DNA of 64,000 bases from contig JAJYAG010000004.1 in the NCBI GenBank assembly GCA_021779665.1, positions 26,619 through 90,618 on the forward strand, given 5' to 3'. How positions within the stretch are numbered: position 1 is the stretch's first letter; every line of letters begins with the position of its first letter. The translations under genes and the position numbers were made by a program. This DNA is from Bacteroidota bacterium (GTDB taxonomy: Bacteria; Bacteroidota; Bacteroidia; Bacteroidales; JAAUTT01). The notes under the pieces were generated by a model. The model was not told the origin of the DNA and made no database searches. It saw nothing but the letters and a program-made list of their open reading frames with translations. Below, piece after piece: positions 1 to 8,416 of this stretch.

Positions 1-907
1 CGGCAATTGCAAGTTCAAAATCGTTGCTACCGGCGGTAAAAGCCATTGTGGCTGTTTTCTCGTATCCTTCGCCCATCCATTTGGCAATAAAAAATGTTGT
101 AAAAAACATGAAAGCAAAATAGATAGTATAAGGTATTGCTACGTGGATAACATCGAGAGGCAATGCAATAATATTTTCGCCTTTAAGCGAAAACATTACA
201 AAAATTGTGAATAACAATGCTATGGGAGTTAACCATGACGCTTTTGAAATAAATTTTGAATAATACCAATCGCTACCCTTCCATTTACGCAGTATTACAT
301 TGGTTATTAACCCTGCTGCAAAAGGTATTCCCAAATAAATTAAAACAGTAACAGCAATCTCGGAAATAGAAACATTTACTGCTGCCCCTTTAAAGCCGAA
401 TAATGGAGGTAAAAAAGTAATGAATATGTATGCGTAAACCGAATAAAGAAATACCTGAAAAATGGCATTAAAAGCGACTAATCCGGCAGCCAGTTCGGTA
501 TCGCCTTTTGCAAGGTCGTTCCAAACGAGTACCATTGCTATGCAACGTGCCAACCCGACTAAAATAACACCGACCATTAAGCCCGGATAGTTGTGCAGAA
601 AAATAATAGCCAGAAAGAACATTACCAACGGGCCAATAATCCAGTTTTGAGTGAGCGACAAGCTCAATAGTTTTAGATTTTTAAACACCAATGGTAATTT
701 TTCGTATTTCACTTTAGCAAGTGGCGGGTACATCATTAAAACCAAACCTATTGCAATAGGGATATTGGTTGTACCTGAGCTTAGCGAATTCCAAAAACCT
801 GAAATACCGGGCATGAAATAACCAATAATGACCCCAGCAAACATTACAAGGAAAATCCATAGTGTAAGGTATCGGTCGAAAAATGAAAGTTGTTTTGCTG
901 TTCCCAT
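1..907 (-). CDS. acr3: Acr3-type arsenite efflux permease (3' end beyond window)
   Basis: This inner-membrane arsenite extruder of the bile/arsenite/riboflavin transporter fold is read from an ATG at 907 and stays open to base 1, giving about 302 residues and lacking only the C-terminal part. Multiple hydrophobic segments are visible. The conserved membrane cysteine of the family sits at about residue 122 in a GLARCIAMV context, and the family signature [13 protein letters not shown] is at the truncated end. It is the last visible gene of arsR-arsC-arsM-acr3, 56 bases after arsM. It exports the As(III) made by ArsC. ArsB proper is excluded because the motifs are those of Acr3. Confidence 0.93.
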   Translation of the reverse strand, partial: MGTAKQLSFFDRYLTLWIFLVMFAGVIIGYFMPGISGFWNSLSSGTTNIPIAIGLVLMMYPPLAKVKYEKLPLVFKNLKLLSLSLTQNWIIGPLVMFFLAIIFLHNYPGLMVGVILVGLARCIAMVLVWNDLAKGDTELAAGLVAFNAIFQVFLYSVYAYIFITFLPPLFGFKGAAVNVSISEIAVTVLIYLGIPFAAGLITNVILRKWKGSDWYYSKFISKASWLTPIALLFTIFVMFSLKGENIIALPLDVIHVAIPYTIYFAFMFFTTFFIAKWMGEGYEKTATMAFTAGSNDFELAIA

Positions 908-963
908 AATATTAATTTGAAAAGTTGACAATTTGAGAATTTGAAAATTGGATAGTTTGGAAA

Positions 964-1755
964 TTATATTTTATAACCAGATACTGTAATGCTGAAAATG
1001 CCTGTATCTCCGCTTTTAAAACTTGCACTTTCTTCTTTGGAAATGTGTTTTTCAAGAATATCGAGCGGAACTGAAATTTCCTTTTGTTTGTGTATTGTTA
1101 CGTTTTTGAAACCTTGCTTATTAATAATTTCAAGGTATTCATCAATTCCGACAGCCCCCGAAACGCAACCAACATACATTTCAGCATCCTTACGTAAATT
1201 TTCGGGTAAACTGCCTTTAAGAACTACATCGGAAACACAAAAATGGCCATTGGGTTTTAATACCCGTATAATTTGGGCAAAGGCTTTATTTTTATCGGGT
1301 ACTAAGTTTAATACACAATTAGAAACCACAACATCGAAGTTATTATCGGGTAATGGCATTTCTTCAATATCGCCTTTTATAAATTCAATGTTTGCATATC
1401 CGAGCTTTTTAGCGTTTTCAATAGCCTTGGCAACCATAGCGTCAGTAAAATCCAGACCCGTAACTTTGCCAGATTCTCCCACAATAGCCCGTGCAACAAA
1501 ACAATCATTTCCAGCGCCACTTCCAAGGTCGAGAACATGGTCGCCTTTATTTATTGCAGCAAATTGAGTAGGAATACCACAGCCCAAACCCAAATCAGCA
1601 TCAGGGTTATGACCTTCAATATTTTTGTATTCATCACCAATCATGCTAATTTCTAACTCGCCACAACAGCTTGAATTACCACAGCAAGATGTTGATTGCT
1701 TGGCAATTTCGCTGTATTTTTCTTTAACAACCAGTTTTAAATCTTCTGGTTTCAT
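964..1755 (-). CDS. arsM: arsenite S-adenosylmethionine methyltransferase ArsM
   Basis: This cytosolic enzyme transfers methyl groups from SAM to As(III), giving methylated and volatile arsenicals. It has 263 residues. SAM motif I is DLGSGAGND at residues 76-84. The three cysteines expected for arsenite binding are present at Cys59 (GLGCG), Cys147 (SNC) and Cys197 (VGC). An additional N-terminal pair of CC doublets (24/25 and 30/31) fits the Cys-rich N-termini of bacterial ArsM. Its start overlaps the arsC stop by 4 bases (ATGA), implying translational coupling in arsR-arsC-arsM-acr3. Confidence 0.95.
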   Translation of the reverse strand: MKPEDLKLVVKEKYSEIAKQSTSCCGNSSCCGELEISMIGDEYKNIEGHNPDADLGLGCGIPTQFAAINKGDHVLDLGSGAGNDCFVARAIVGESGKVTGLDFTDAMVAKAIENAKKLGYANIEFIKGDIEEMPLPDNNFDVVVSNCVLNLVPDKNKAFAQIIRVLKPNGHFCVSDVVLKGSLPENLRKDAEMYVGCVSGAVGIDEYLEIINKQGFKNVTIHKQKEISVPLDILEKHISKEESASFKSGDTGIFSITVSGYKI

Positions 1756-2177
1756 AATTGTGGTTTAATTTGTTCAACATAGAATTTGTAAAAACCTTCT
1801 TTTATTTCGTCCCGTACCCTGTGAAATTCGCTCCAAATGTATTCGTCTGTACCGGTAACGTGTGAAGGGTCGTCAAAGCCAATGTGTAAGCGGTGTTTTA
1901 CTTTGCCCAAAAATGCCGGACAATTTTCATTTGCGCCACCGCAAACGGTAATTACATAATCCCATTCTTCGCCTAAATACATATCGACTGAATCGGAAGT
2001 GTGGTGGCTAATATCTATTCCGGCTTCTTTCATAACCTGAACTGCTTTTTGATTGAGTTTGCCTGATGCTTCGGTTCCTGCTGAACAAACTGTAATGTTT
2101 TTGTCGAACGATTGTAAAAAGCCGTGAGCCATTTGGCTGCGGCAACTGTTTCCTGTGCATAAAATCAATACTTTCAT
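1752..2177 (-). CDS. arsC: arsenate reductase ArsC, thioredoxin-coupled (low-Mr phosphatase fold)
   Basis: It reduces arsenate to arsenite using thioredoxin. It has 141 residues with the N-terminal phosphatase P-loop C7-x5-R13 and the two relay cysteines Cys79 and Cys86 (VCGGANENC), which mark the thioredoxin-coupled rather than the glutaredoxin-coupled class. The C-terminal region carries the DP-loop aspartate in a FDDPSH context. It lies 37 bases after arsR and overlaps arsM. A second, divergent copy is at 10549-10989. Confidence 0.95.
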   Translation of the reverse strand: MKVLILCTGNSCRSQMAHGFLQSFDKNITVCSAGTEASGKLNQKAVQVMKEAGIDISHHTSDSVDMYLGEEWDYVITVCGGANENCPAFLGKVKHRLHIGFDDPSHVTGTDEYIWSEFHRVRDEIKEGFYKFYVEQIKPQL

Positions 2178-2214
2178 ACTTTTTAACTTTTTTTTATTCT
2201 CTGAAATCCAAAAA

Positions 2215-2547
2215 TTAACAGCATTTGTCGTTACAACAGTCTATCTTACTTAAAAAATCATCTATTATGATTTTCATTTTTTCCACAATTGCCGGGTTTA
2301 AACAGTAATTTGTCTTAACCCCTTCAACAGTTCCAACAATCAGCCCAATCTTCTTCAGTTCAGTTAAATGCTGATTAACAGTAGTGCGACTAAGGGGCAA
2401 TTCTTCAGATATATCTCCGGTTATGCAAGTTTTCTTTTCGGAGAGATACTGAATTATCTGCAACCTGGCTGGATGCGCAAACGCTTTAAAAAATTCTGCG
2501 GTTTGCTGTAATTGCTTATTAAACAATTCTGTTTTTGCAAATGCCAT
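2215..2547 (-). CDS. arsR: ArsR-family metalloregulator (class I) with Cys-rich tail
   Basis: This winged-helix repressor has 110 residues. The HTH is around residues 45-68 (LPLSRTTVNQHL), preceded by a Cys in KKTCITGDI instead of the classic ELCVCDL pair. Other thiols are in NYCLNP and in a C-terminal DCCNDKCC tail, which makes a non-classical As(III)-binding set likely. It heads arsR-arsC-arsM-acr3 and lies behind a 20-bp operator at 2559-2578. It is paralogous to the regulators at 5931, 11013 and 12253. Confidence 0.93.
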   Translation of the reverse strand: MAFAKTELFNKQLQQTAEFFKAFAHPARLQIIQYLSEKKTCITGDISEELPLSRTTVNQHLTELKKIGLIVGTVEGVKTNYCLNPAIVEKMKIIIDDFLSKIDCCNDKCC

Positions 2548-2558
2548 AGCTAAATATA

Positions 2559-2596
2559 TTGACGTAAATATACGTTATATTTTATTATGACGCAAA
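2559..2596 (-). promoter_or_regulatory. promoter and class I ArsR operator of arsR-arsC-arsM-acr3
   Basis: On the minus strand a TTTG (-33; complement of 2593-2596) is followed after 20 bases by TATATTTA (-7; complement of 2565-2572), close to the Bacteroidota TAnnTTTG consensus. The -7 element lies inside a 20-base imperfect inverted repeat, 2559-2578 (TTGACGTAAATATACGTTAT on +). Repressor binding would therefore occlude the promoter. Related sites precede 6260, 10341 and 12185. Confidence 0.7.
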
Positions 2597-2628
2597 CATT
2601 CGACATATAAATATGTATTTCATTTCGT

Positions 2629-3024
2629 CTATTTTTTAGCGACTACATTGCCCTTTATTGTTAGAACAACGGTTGCGTTTTTAGCATTGGAGTTCACCGT
2701 AATTGTTTTAGAAAAAGTACCGACAGAGTTTGTGTTGTATTTCACTTTGATAACACCCGTTTTACCAGCAGGTATTGGTTCTTTAGGCCAATCGGGTACA
2801 GTGCAGCCACATGAAGCATTTACATTGCTCAATATTAATGGTTCTTTAGCTTTGTTGGTAAATTTAAACTCGCAATTACCATCAGCCCCTTGAGTAATAG
2901 TACCATAGTCATGAGTTGTTTTAACGAAAATGATGGAATCATTTGTTGTGTTTTGTTTTTCTTGGGCAAATAAACCTAAAGTTACGAAACACAGGATGAA
3001 AACTATAAATACTGACTTTTTCAT
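2629..3024 (-). CDS. DUF1573 periplasmic protein
   Basis: This 131-residue exported protein has an N-terminal signal peptide (MKKSVFIVFILCFVTLGLFA). The DUF1573 immunoglobulin-like fold follows, with the typical HDYGTI and CGCTVPDWP motifs; the CGC thiols are at about residues 73-75. The function of DUF1573 is unknown. It is the last gene of the ArsR-led operon with the thioredoxin-like lipoprotein and the ABC exporter, 13 bases after the ABC ATPase. That suggests a periplasmic role linked to the exporter, but this is inference. Confidence 0.85.
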   Translation of the reverse strand: MKKSVFIVFILCFVTLGLFAQEKQNTTNDSIIFVKTTHDYGTITQGADGNCEFKFTNKAKEPLILSNVNASCGCTVPDWPKEPIPAGKTGVIKVKYNTNSVGTFSKTITVNSNAKNATVVLTIKGNVVAKK

Positions 3025-3037
3025 AATATTTGAGTTT

Positions 3038-3739
3038 TTAATTTATTTGTTCAGCAATTACATTACTTACATGAGTATGTAATTTGCCATTTTTCATTTG
3101 AATTTTAGTATTCCCATATTCGGCAGCCATAGGACTATGTGTAACCATAACAATTGTTGTATTGTGGTTTTGGTTAATTTCTTTCAAAACACCCAGTATT
3201 TCTTCGGATAAACCGGGGTCAAGGTTGCCCGTTGGTTCGTCAGCAAGTAATAAGTCGGGATTGTTAGCCAAAGCCCGTGCGATAGCAACACGTTGCTGTT
3301 GACCTGCCGAAAGCTCTTTAGGGTAATGCGTGGTACGGTCATCTAAACCAACCCATTCCAATAGTTCCAACGCTCCTTTTCTGTTTTTAGCTTTATCGCT
3401 GTTTTTAACATTGAGCGCAATCATAATGTTTTCCACGGCAGTAAGGTAAGGGATAAGAGCGAAGCTCTGCATTACAAACCCAACATGGTTGCTGCGGAAA
3501 TTAGCAAGTTCTTCTTCTTTATGCAGGTTTATTTCGTTGCCATTATAGACCATTTTACCCGATGTAGGGCGCAATAGGCCGCCCAGCATTAACAACAGGG
3601 TTGTTTTGCCCGAACCCGAAGCCCCGGTAATGGTTACAAACGAACCTTTTGGTATGTCGAGTGAAAGGTTATCAACCGCATTGATGGCTCCATCGTGGCG
3701 TTGATAAGTTTTCGTGAGATTTTTTATTTGTATCAGCAT
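3038..3739 (-). CDS. ABC transporter ATP-binding protein (MacB/LolD type)
   Basis: This 233-residue nucleotide-binding subunit has Walker A GASGSGKTT (about residues 40-48), signature LSAGQQQRVAIARAL, Walker B LLLADEPTGNLD and the H-loop VTHSP. This is the MacB/LolD/FtsE subfamily, whose members energise type VII ABC mechanotransmission rather than membrane-crossing transport. It follows the cognate permease by 38 bases and is in the operon headed by the ArsR at 6260. The substrate is unknown. Extrusion of an arsenic-thiol conjugate or lipoprotein handling are possible. Confidence 0.92.
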   Translation of the reverse strand: MLIQIKNLTKTYQRHDGAINAVDNLSLDIPKGSFVTITGASGSGKTTLLLMLGGLLRPTSGKMVYNGNEINLHKEEELANFRSNHVGFVMQSFALIPYLTAVENIMIALNVKNSDKAKNRKGALELLEWVGLDDRTTHYPKELSAGQQQRVAIARALANNPDLLLADEPTGNLDPGLSEEILGVLKEINQNHNTTIVMVTHSPMAAEYGNTKIQMKNGKLHTHVSNVIAEQIN

Positions 3740-3777
3740 ATTTTTTATTTGAAGATGAGTTAATTTGAAAATAATAT

Positions 3778-4986
3778 TTAATCTTCTTGCATATTTGAAA
3801 AAGGTTCTATTTTACCGGCCAGGTATGCAGGAATGAGAGAACCTATTATCGAAATTAAAATTGCAACAACAATAGAGTAAAAGAAGTACATATAAATAGG
3901 GTTTACTGCGATTCCGGAAAATTGTGGCCCCAGCCACATAGCGCTTAAAGTACCCAAAATATAACCGGCAATGCCACCCACTAAGCCCATTAAAAGAGCT
4001 TTAAGTACAAGAATGTAATAAATATATTGTTTGTGGTAGCCAATCATACGGAGAATTCCTATTTCTTTTCGGCGTTCGTTAACATTACCCCAGATATAAT
4101 TACCAATAGAAATACCGCCGACAAAAACAATGATAATTAGAAATACCAACGATATTTTACTCATCAACTTGTTATTTTCAATTTGGGTAGAAACTATCTG
4201 GCCGATAGTAGTAATACGCGTGTCGGGCAAAACATTACGAAGTTTCCCTAAAAGGCCTTCAGATATTGCGCTGCAACAGCCCATAATTTCGATAGCACTG
4301 ATTTGTTCGCCAGTTCCTAAAAGAGCCTGAACGGTATGCAAGTTTGCAAATACACGGTCGTCATCGACAGTGCCGGTTTCGGGTAATAACTTAGCAACAG
4401 TGAACTCTTTGTCCATTATGGTTAGCTTACTACCTTCTTTTAATTTGAGCCTCGAAGCAATACCAGAACCAATAAAGCAATCGTTATTTGCTAATGTATC
4501 AATCCCTTTTCGTTGCAGTTTTGCATCGGCATATTTTTGGGGACCCGATGGAGCACAGCTTGCGGCTGCCTGTTGACCTTGTATTCCGCCTCTTTGCCAT
4601 ATAGGTTTCGATGCAATTTCACTTTTAGGTAAAATTCCGGTAAGTACAATGTTTTCGTTTCCAACCTTAATCCTACGGGTTAGTTTTGGAGATATATTAT
4701 CGACACCGGGAATGGTAGATGTTACCAATTTTTCCACGTAATCTTCGGGGAATGTAGAAGCGTCAATGTCAGCGGCGTAATAATTGTCAACGCTTGAGGA
4801 CTGCGGTAATACAAGAATATTTGCCCCTAAATTGTCAAGATTCACGGCTACAGCTTTTTCCGATACAACCGAAAATGAACGGATACCTACAATTACGCCA
4901 ATTCCCAGCGTTATAGCTAATAAACCCGAAACAAGCTGCGATTTTCGGTGCCAGAGTTCTTTTAATGTTAAATCTGTTAATCTCAT
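3778..4986 (-). CDS. ABC transporter permease (FtsX/MacB type)
   Basis: This membrane partner of the ATPase at 3038 has 402 residues with the MacB layout. There is one N-terminal membrane segment (about 20-45), a large periplasmic MacB_PCD domain (about 46-270) and three C-terminal segments in the FtsX domain. The periplasmic part is unusually rich in cysteine (SCAP, NNDCF, MGCCSA), which would allow metalloid or redox sensing. I chose the ATG at 4986 over an upstream start because MRLTDLTLKELWHRK is the normal N-terminus of this family. No MacA-type membrane-fusion partner is present. Confidence 0.9.
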   Translation of the reverse strand: MRLTDLTLKELWHRKSQLVSGLLAITLGIGVIVGIRSFSVVSEKAVAVNLDNLGANILVLPQSSSVDNYYAADIDASTFPEDYVEKLVTSTIPGVDNISPKLTRRIKVGNENIVLTGILPKSEIASKPIWQRGGIQGQQAAASCAPSGPQKYADAKLQRKGIDTLANNDCFIGSGIASRLKLKEGSKLTIMDKEFTVAKLLPETGTVDDDRVFANLHTVQALLGTGEQISAIEIMGCCSAISEGLLGKLRNVLPDTRITTIGQIVSTQIENNKLMSKISLVFLIIIVFVGGISIGNYIWGNVNERRKEIGILRMIGYHKQYIYYILVLKALLMGLVGGIAGYILGTLSAMWLGPQFSGIAVNPIYMYFFYSIVVAILISIIGSLIPAYLAGKIEPFSNMQED

Positions 4987-5031
4987 AACTATTAATTTAA
5001 AAATTTGAAAATGAGTCAATTTGAAAATGGA

Positions 5032-5874
5032 TTATCTACCGCAACCAGCTGGGCCGCAACCTGGGCCGCAACCACCTCTGACAGGTGTTTTGGCTGCTGC
5101 AACTAATTTTGCTGCATCGGGTACAGTTGTTGATGTGCCAGCTACCTGTCCTTGTTTGTTAATAACTACAGTTACGGATGCTTTAGTCGATAATTTATCA
5201 ATACGAAGTTGGTTCATAAAACCATTTTCTTTGCTGTCGTCCATATCAACTTCAACAAACACGGCTTCGTTATTTAATTTAGCAACAGCATCTTTTGCAA
5301 TTTTTATTACTTCTGTTCTATCAACAAACGATTTTTTGGTGAATACAACAATTGCATGTTTGCTGCTGGCAATTGCTGCATATACTTCTTCCAGTTTTGG
5401 AGATGGAACAAGAGCTGCAATGTTTTCGGCAGTTGCTTGAGCAAGAACATAGCCACCTGTTGGTTGACCTTTTGAAGAAATAACCAATATGAGAGGAATT
5501 GGCGCTCCTGCTAACCGCCATTCAGCTACCAATGAAGCGTTAGCTGCATCATCGCGGTTCATTTGAATAACAATTGCATTTTTATAAATGCCATTAGCAC
5601 CTTTGGCTATTGTTGTAGCTTTATCGGTGTCGGTTGCGCCCGTTCCGGTTACAACTACAAAAACTGCTTTCCCTGCTTTTTTTGCTTTGTCGAGTTCAGT
5701 TTGCACACCTGATGTCCCTTTTTGTACAGGCTGTTGCGTAGCTTCTGTTTTTTGCTGAGCATTATTGTTCGCATCAACCTTGTTATTTGCAGCGTTTGGA
5801 TTGCTACATGCATTGAATGTTACTGCATTTACCAGAAGCAGTGTTAAAAGCTGCCATTTTTTTAAAATTGTCAT
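5032..5874 (-). CDS. thioredoxin-like lipoprotein with Cys-rich C-terminal tail
   Basis: Reading from the ATG at 5874 gives 280 residues. The signal ends in a plausible lipobox with Cys23 (TFNAC); the start at 5943 would bury this signal and overlap arsR. Two thioredoxin-like repeats are visible, around residues 55-160 (AKKAGKAVFVVV) and 175-260 (SSKHAIVVFTKKSF), but neither has a CxxC active site. The protein ends in GGCGPGCGPAGCGR, a Gly-Cys tail well suited to metal(loid) binding. It sits between an ArsR and the ABC exporter, so it may be an envelope arsenite/thiol-binding component. That role is inference. Confidence 0.75.
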   Translation of the reverse strand: MTILKKWQLLTLLLVNAVTFNACSNPNAANNKVDANNNAQQKTEATQQPVQKGTSGVQTELDKAKKAGKAVFVVVTGTGATDTDKATTIAKGANGIYKNAIVIQMNRDDAANASLVAEWRLAGAPIPLILVISSKGQPTGGYVLAQATAENIAALVPSPKLEEVYAAIASSKHAIVVFTKKSFVDRTEVIKIAKDAVAKLNNEAVFVEVDMDDSKENGFMNQLRIDKLSTKASVTVVINKQGQVAGTSTTVPDAAKLVAAAKTPVRGGCGPGCGPAGCGR

Positions 5875-5930
5875 GTTCCAATTGTTTAAGTGGTTAAAAA
5901 ATCTATTTTTGAATTTGATACAGAGAGACT

Positions 5931-6260
5931 TTAGAGAATACAATCCACCCGACTTGACTTTATGGGTTCAAAGAAACTGTTGAACAGTTGTAATTTTTTT
6001 TCAATTAAGGGATTGCAAAGGCAATAATTAATTTTTAACCCGTCAATTGTGCCTTGGATTAAACCTAAATCTTTGAGTTCTTTCAGGTGTTGCGAAACAG
6101 TAGTTCTGCTTAATGGCAGATAGTCTGAAATATCACCGGATATGCAGGTTTTTGTTTCAGCTAAATGTTTTAAAATAGCTAAACGTGCAGGATGCGAAAT
6201 AGCTTTAGCAAATTTTGCAAGCTCTTGTAATGATTCGTCGAAATTTTCAGCTTTGTTCAT
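5931..6260 (-). CDS. arsR: ArsR-family metalloregulator (class I)
   Basis: This 109-residue winged-helix repressor is closely related to those at 11013 and 12253. The HTH has LPLSRTTVSQHLKELK. Thiols are in ETKTCISGD, NYCLCNP and near the C-terminus (DCIL). It heads the operon with the thioredoxin-like lipoprotein, FtsX permease, ABC ATPase and DUF1573. A class I operator lies at 6276-6295 just upstream, so autoregulation is likely. Confidence 0.92.
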   Translation of the reverse strand: MNKAENFDESLQELAKFAKAISHPARLAILKHLAETKTCISGDISDYLPLSRTTVSQHLKELKDLGLIQGTIDGLKINYCLCNPLIEKKLQLFNSFFEPIKSSRVDCIL

Positions 6261-6275
6261 AGTTAATTATATCTA

Positions 6276-6295
6276 ATGATGTAAACATACGACAT
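6276..6295 (-). promoter_or_regulatory. class I ArsR operator upstream of the ArsR/ABC exporter operon
   Basis: The 20 bases ATGATGTAAACATACGACAT match the sites at 2559, 10356 and 12206. On the minus strand the core reads TATGTTTA, a -7-like element, so the operator overlaps the promoter. The outer halves ATG..GTA and TAC..CAT form an imperfect inverted repeat. Confidence 0.65.
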
Positions 6296-6332
6296 TGTTT
6301 TGATGTAAAAAGTTAAAACATGTTAATTTTTA

Positions 6333-8384
6333 CTAATTCTTCTGTGTAAACGCTTTTAATCCATTTTCAAGGTATTCTACAAAATTATCTGCATTCAGGT
6401 CATAAGCTTTAGGTTTTGCAAGCTGCTGGCCATTGTTACTAAGTAATACATAGTAAGGTTGAGCGTTTACATTAAAGTGTGTAATCTGAAAATCAGCATT
6501 TTTTGTACCTATGTTTTTTTTCAACTTACCGTCGTAATTAGAAATAGCCCACTCCGATTGGGGGAGTTCTTTTTTATCATCAACATAAAGCGCGGTAACA
6601 ATATATTTTTCACGTAGTATTTTAAGCACTCTCGGGTCGGCCCAAACCCTCGCTTCCATTTCGCGACAGTTAACACATCCATGCCCTGTAAAATCAATGA
6701 ATAATGGTTTGTTCTGTTGTTTTGCACAAGCCAAAGCTTGATTATAATCGAAATACCCTTTTAACCTATGAGGTAGTTTTAGAAAATCGGCATATTTTGG
6801 TTTATCGCAAAGTCCGGTATTGACAATATGACCTGGAATGGAATATGTTTTCTCAATATTATCCCTGATAATTGCATTCAGGTTAAAATCTTGTGTCTCC
6901 TGTGGAGGCAAATATCCGGCAAGGGCTTTTAAAGGAGCGCCAAACATGCCAGGTATCATATACACAACAAATGCAAATGTGATAACTGCAAGAATGATAC
7001 GGGGAGCACTGATATGTTTGATTTCGCTGTCGTGGGCAAATTTTATTTTTTTCAATAGATAAAGACCAAGCAGTGTAAAGATTACAATCCAAAATGCAAG
7101 GTAAACTTCCCTGTCGAGAATACCCCAATGATAGGTTTGGTCTGCGATGCTAAGAAATTTTAAACCCAAAGCAAGCTCTAAGAAAGCAAGTACTATTTTT
7201 ACAGAATTTAGCCAACCACCGGACTTCGGCAGACGAGCCAACCAAGATGGGAAATAAGCAAACAAAGTAAAAGGTAAAGCAAATGCAAGAGAAAAACCAA
7301 ACATTCCAATAACAGGTTTCAGTACTTGCCCACTGGCCGATTCAACAAGGATAGCCCCAACAATTGGCCCTGTGCAGGAAAAAGATACAAGTACCAGTGT
7401 AAATGCCATGAAAAAAGCGCCGAGAAAACCACCTTTATCCGCTTGCTTATCAGTTTTTGTTACTAACCACGATGGCAATGTAATTTCGAACATACCAAAG
7501 AAAGACAGCGCAAATACCATAAATATAAGGAAGAAAAAAACATTCGGAAGCCATGCCGTGCTTAGCCAATTGGCAAAATTTGCACCCAGTGTAACTGCAA
7601 CAATAGTACCGATAACGGTATAGATAGCGATAATTGAAAAACCATAAACTAACGCCAGAATACGTGATTTAGTTTTAGTCTCTTTATTGTGCATGAAAAA
7701 AGTTACAGTTAAAGGAATTATCGGGAACACACACGGGGTAATTATTGCTGCCAATCCGGCAATAAAAGCTAAAAGAAAAAACCATAATAAAGAACTGTTC
7801 TTTTCATTAAGTTTGGTTTTCTCCTGAGATATATTTGTTGCAGTAGTATTGCTGGCTGCAAGGGTTAATGTATTCTCCGGTTTCAAAGATAATGTTGTAT
7901 CGTTATTTTGGACAAAAACCGCTTTACTGTATCCGTCAATATTAAAAGAAAATTCAATGTCTTGTGGCGGAAGACATTGTTTGTTGTCGCAGCACATGAA
8001 ATTTAATATACCCTTAATTTTGAATGGTTTTGTGGAACGAATTTTAATATGTTGGGTAAAAGTTGCAGTATTCGAAAAATATTTGAGGTTCATACTAAAA
8101 GTAGAATCGTATTCTTCTGTTGCTTTGGGTTCAGCTACTTTACCAATTAACTGGAAATCGTTACTTTGTTGGAAGGAAAAAGAAGTTGCAATTGGGCCAT
8201 CGGCAGGGATATTTTGCGAATACAAGTGCCAGGTTTTGTCAATGGTGGCTTTTAAATATAAAATAGCAGTTGAGTCACTGGTTTTAGTTGTGCTGAAAGA
8301 CCACTTTACGGGATTAAGTATCTGTGAAAATGAAGTAAAACTGACAAACAAAAATGCAAAAAAGATTATATATTTTTTATTCAT
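6333..8384 (-). CDS. dsbD: DsbD-like thiol:disulfide interchange protein
   Basis: It moves electrons from cytosolic thioredoxin across the inner membrane to envelope thiols. Its 683 residues show a signal peptide (1-20) and an N-terminal DsbD-alpha-like domain (about 22-165) with a CCDNKQCLPP motif. Eight or so membrane segments follow (about 195-480), with the membrane cysteines in TPCVFP and SCTGP. A C-terminal thioredoxin-like domain has GHGCVNCREM (active site CVNC). It is the last gene of tlpA-mauE/doxX-dsbD, 32 bases after the DoxX gene. The ArsR-type operator ahead of tlpA suggests it supplies reductant under arsenic stress. Confidence 0.92.
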   Translation of the reverse strand: MNKKYIIFFAFLFVSFTSFSQILNPVKWSFSTTKTSDSTAILYLKATIDKTWHLYSQNIPADGPIATSFSFQQSNDFQLIGKVAEPKATEEYDSTFSMNLKYFSNTATFTQHIKIRSTKPFKIKGILNFMCCDNKQCLPPQDIEFSFNIDGYSKAVFVQNNDTTLSLKPENTLTLAASNTTATNISQEKTKLNEKNSSLLWFFLLAFIAGLAAIITPCVFPIIPLTVTFFMHNKETKTKSRILALVYGFSIIAIYTVIGTIVAVTLGANFANWLSTAWLPNVFFFLIFMVFALSFFGMFEITLPSWLVTKTDKQADKGGFLGAFFMAFTLVLVSFSCTGPIVGAILVESASGQVLKPVIGMFGFSLAFALPFTLFAYFPSWLARLPKSGGWLNSVKIVLAFLELALGLKFLSIADQTYHWGILDREVYLAFWIVIFTLLGLYLLKKIKFAHDSEIKHISAPRIILAVITFAFVVYMIPGMFGAPLKALAGYLPPQETQDFNLNAIIRDNIEKTYSIPGHIVNTGLCDKPKYADFLKLPHRLKGYFDYNQALACAKQQNKPLFIDFTGHGCVNCREMEARVWADPRVLKILREKYIVTALYVDDKKELPQSEWAISNYDGKLKKNIGTKNADFQITHFNVNAQPYYVLLSNNGQQLAKPKAYDLNADNFVEYLENGLKAFTQKN

Positions 8385-8416
8385 AAAAGCTTTATCTGTA
8401 TGTGAAAAAACGGTTA

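Noticed and set aside
989..1567. 192-aa + strand frame over arsM
   Set aside because: It is the antisense shadow of arsM, which has all ArsM catalytic motifs; the frame has no recognisable family or RBS.
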